From positions 4,098 to 10,219 of the forward strand of contig MU158503.1 in assembly GCA_015711775.1 (NCBI GenBank): a DNA stretch of 6,122 bases, given 5' to 3'. Position numbers and translations under genes: made by a program. The notes under the pieces are model-generated. The model saw only the letters and a list, made by a program, of their open reading frames with translations. It was not told the origin of the DNA and ran no database searches. This DNA comes from Actinomycetota bacterium (GTDB taxonomy: Bacteria > Actinomycetota > Humimicrobiia > Humimicrobiales > Humimicrobiaceae). This document shows positions 5,726-6,122 of this stretch, piece by piece. Every line of letters begins with the position of its first letter. The stretch's first letter is position 1.

Positions 5726-6122
5726 TCAGTTATATATTATTTTTATTCCCCTTGCATTTGCTTCATCTTTTGCAAGAGGAGACAGAATCACGTCTTTTGT
5801 CACTGTAATTGCAGAACCTGCATATTTATCCAGATCAGCAGCAGTAATCAATATTTTCTTTGCTGTATAGCTGGCCCCTGCAGCGCCTGACACCTTTACA
5901 GTTTCAATAGCATCCTTTATCTGTTCTTTTGTGCAGGGCCGGCCCGTTGCAATAGAACATATATTTTTTAAAATATTGGGATCAGTGACTTCACCGATAA
6001 AACTGCCGTCAGGTATCAAAGGAGGTATTTTATCAGCATCAGCCATCTGCTGCGCAATTGGTGAAATGCATGAAGCATCAACAATTTCAACAATCGAGCC
6101 GTTGACAATATCGGCAGCATTG
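5726..6122 (-). CDS. Unrecognised BMC-operon protein, C-terminal 131 residues (5' end outside window)
   Basis: The frame stays open from the TGA at 5726-5728 to the right edge, giving 131 visible residues; a Met codon at 6046 is internal to the open frame and has no Shine-Dalgarno before it, so the gene most likely starts beyond the window. I do not recognise the main part, which contains a DASCISPIAQQMAD stretch, two cysteines (one there, one in NICSIATGRPC, plus a second in that motif) and no membrane segment. The last 45 residues read ILITAADLDKY, then a short basic/valine strand, then ILSPLAKDEANARGIKI. This resembles the short 'x-x-LTPxARDxAxxxGIxI' tails that occur on several BMC-associated proteins (for example EutT/EutQ-like ones). 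It ends 56 nt before the aldehyde dehydrogenase on the same strand, so it is probably part of the same operon. Function unknown from this fragment. Confidence 0.82.
   Translation of the reverse strand, partial: NAADIVNGSIVEIVDASCISPIAQQMADADKIPPLIPDGSFIGEVTDPNILKNICSIATGRPCTKEQIKDAIETVKVSGAAGASYTAKKILITAADLDKYAGSAITVTKDVILSPLAKDEANARGIKIIYN

Noticed and set aside
1..6122. CRISPR arrays, insertion sequences, tRNA/rRNA genes, phage genes
   Set aside because: I found no spaced repeat arrays, terminal inverted repeats, transposase motifs or RNA-gene sequences; coding sequence fills nearly all of the window.

Overview
The window is a single-strand block: every gene I can support reads on the minus strand, so the order of transcription is from high to low coordinates. 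It holds the downstream part of a bacterial microcompartment (BMC) operon followed by a 2-hydroxy-acid (probably lactate) oxidation module. Base composition is AT-rich, with many ATA/TTA/AAA codons and A/T-ending wobble. The BMC aldehyde pathway and a GlcD/GlcF Fe-S flavoenzyme pair suggest an anaerobic, fermentative or acetogen-like bacterium. The sequence alone does not let me name a phylum.

In transcription order: (1) 6122-5726, the 3' end of a gene I do not recognise; its C-terminal tail resembles tails seen on several BMC-associated proteins. (2) 5669-4251, a PduP/EutE-type CoA-acylating aldehyde dehydrogenase with an N-terminal encapsulation-peptide-like helix, a GTG start and a strong Shine-Dalgarno. 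(3) 4210-3872, a PduA/EutM-type hexameric shell protein with a basic C-terminal extension. (4) 3867-3319, a PduT-like tandem-domain trimeric shell protein that keeps the Fe-S-ligand Cys38. (5) 3322-2039, a LarA-family nickel-dependent racemase with all recognisable catalytic residues, overlapping the shell gene by 4 nt (ATGA). (6) A 252-nt AT-rich spacer with a terminator-like hairpin. (7) 1786-410, a GlcD-type FAD-linked 2-hydroxy-acid dehydrogenase. (8) 383-1, the 5' end of a GlcF-type protein with two 4Fe-4S motifs.

How they may work together (inference): an aldehyde made in the compartment by an enzyme outside the window is oxidised to an acyl-CoA by the aldehyde dehydrogenase, with the two shell proteins forming part of the wall. 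The LarA-like racemase and GlcD/GlcF fit a lactate route: if the aldehyde is lactaldehyde, the product would be lactate, whose enantiomers LarA could interconvert and GlcD/GlcF could oxidise to pyruvate. LarA plus a GlcD-type dehydrogenase is a known pairing in lactate-oxidation operons such as the lct cluster of Acetobacterium. Translational coupling of LarA to a shell gene is the unusual element. No signature enzyme, vertex protein, phosphotransacylase or LarB/C/E cofactor gene lies within the window.
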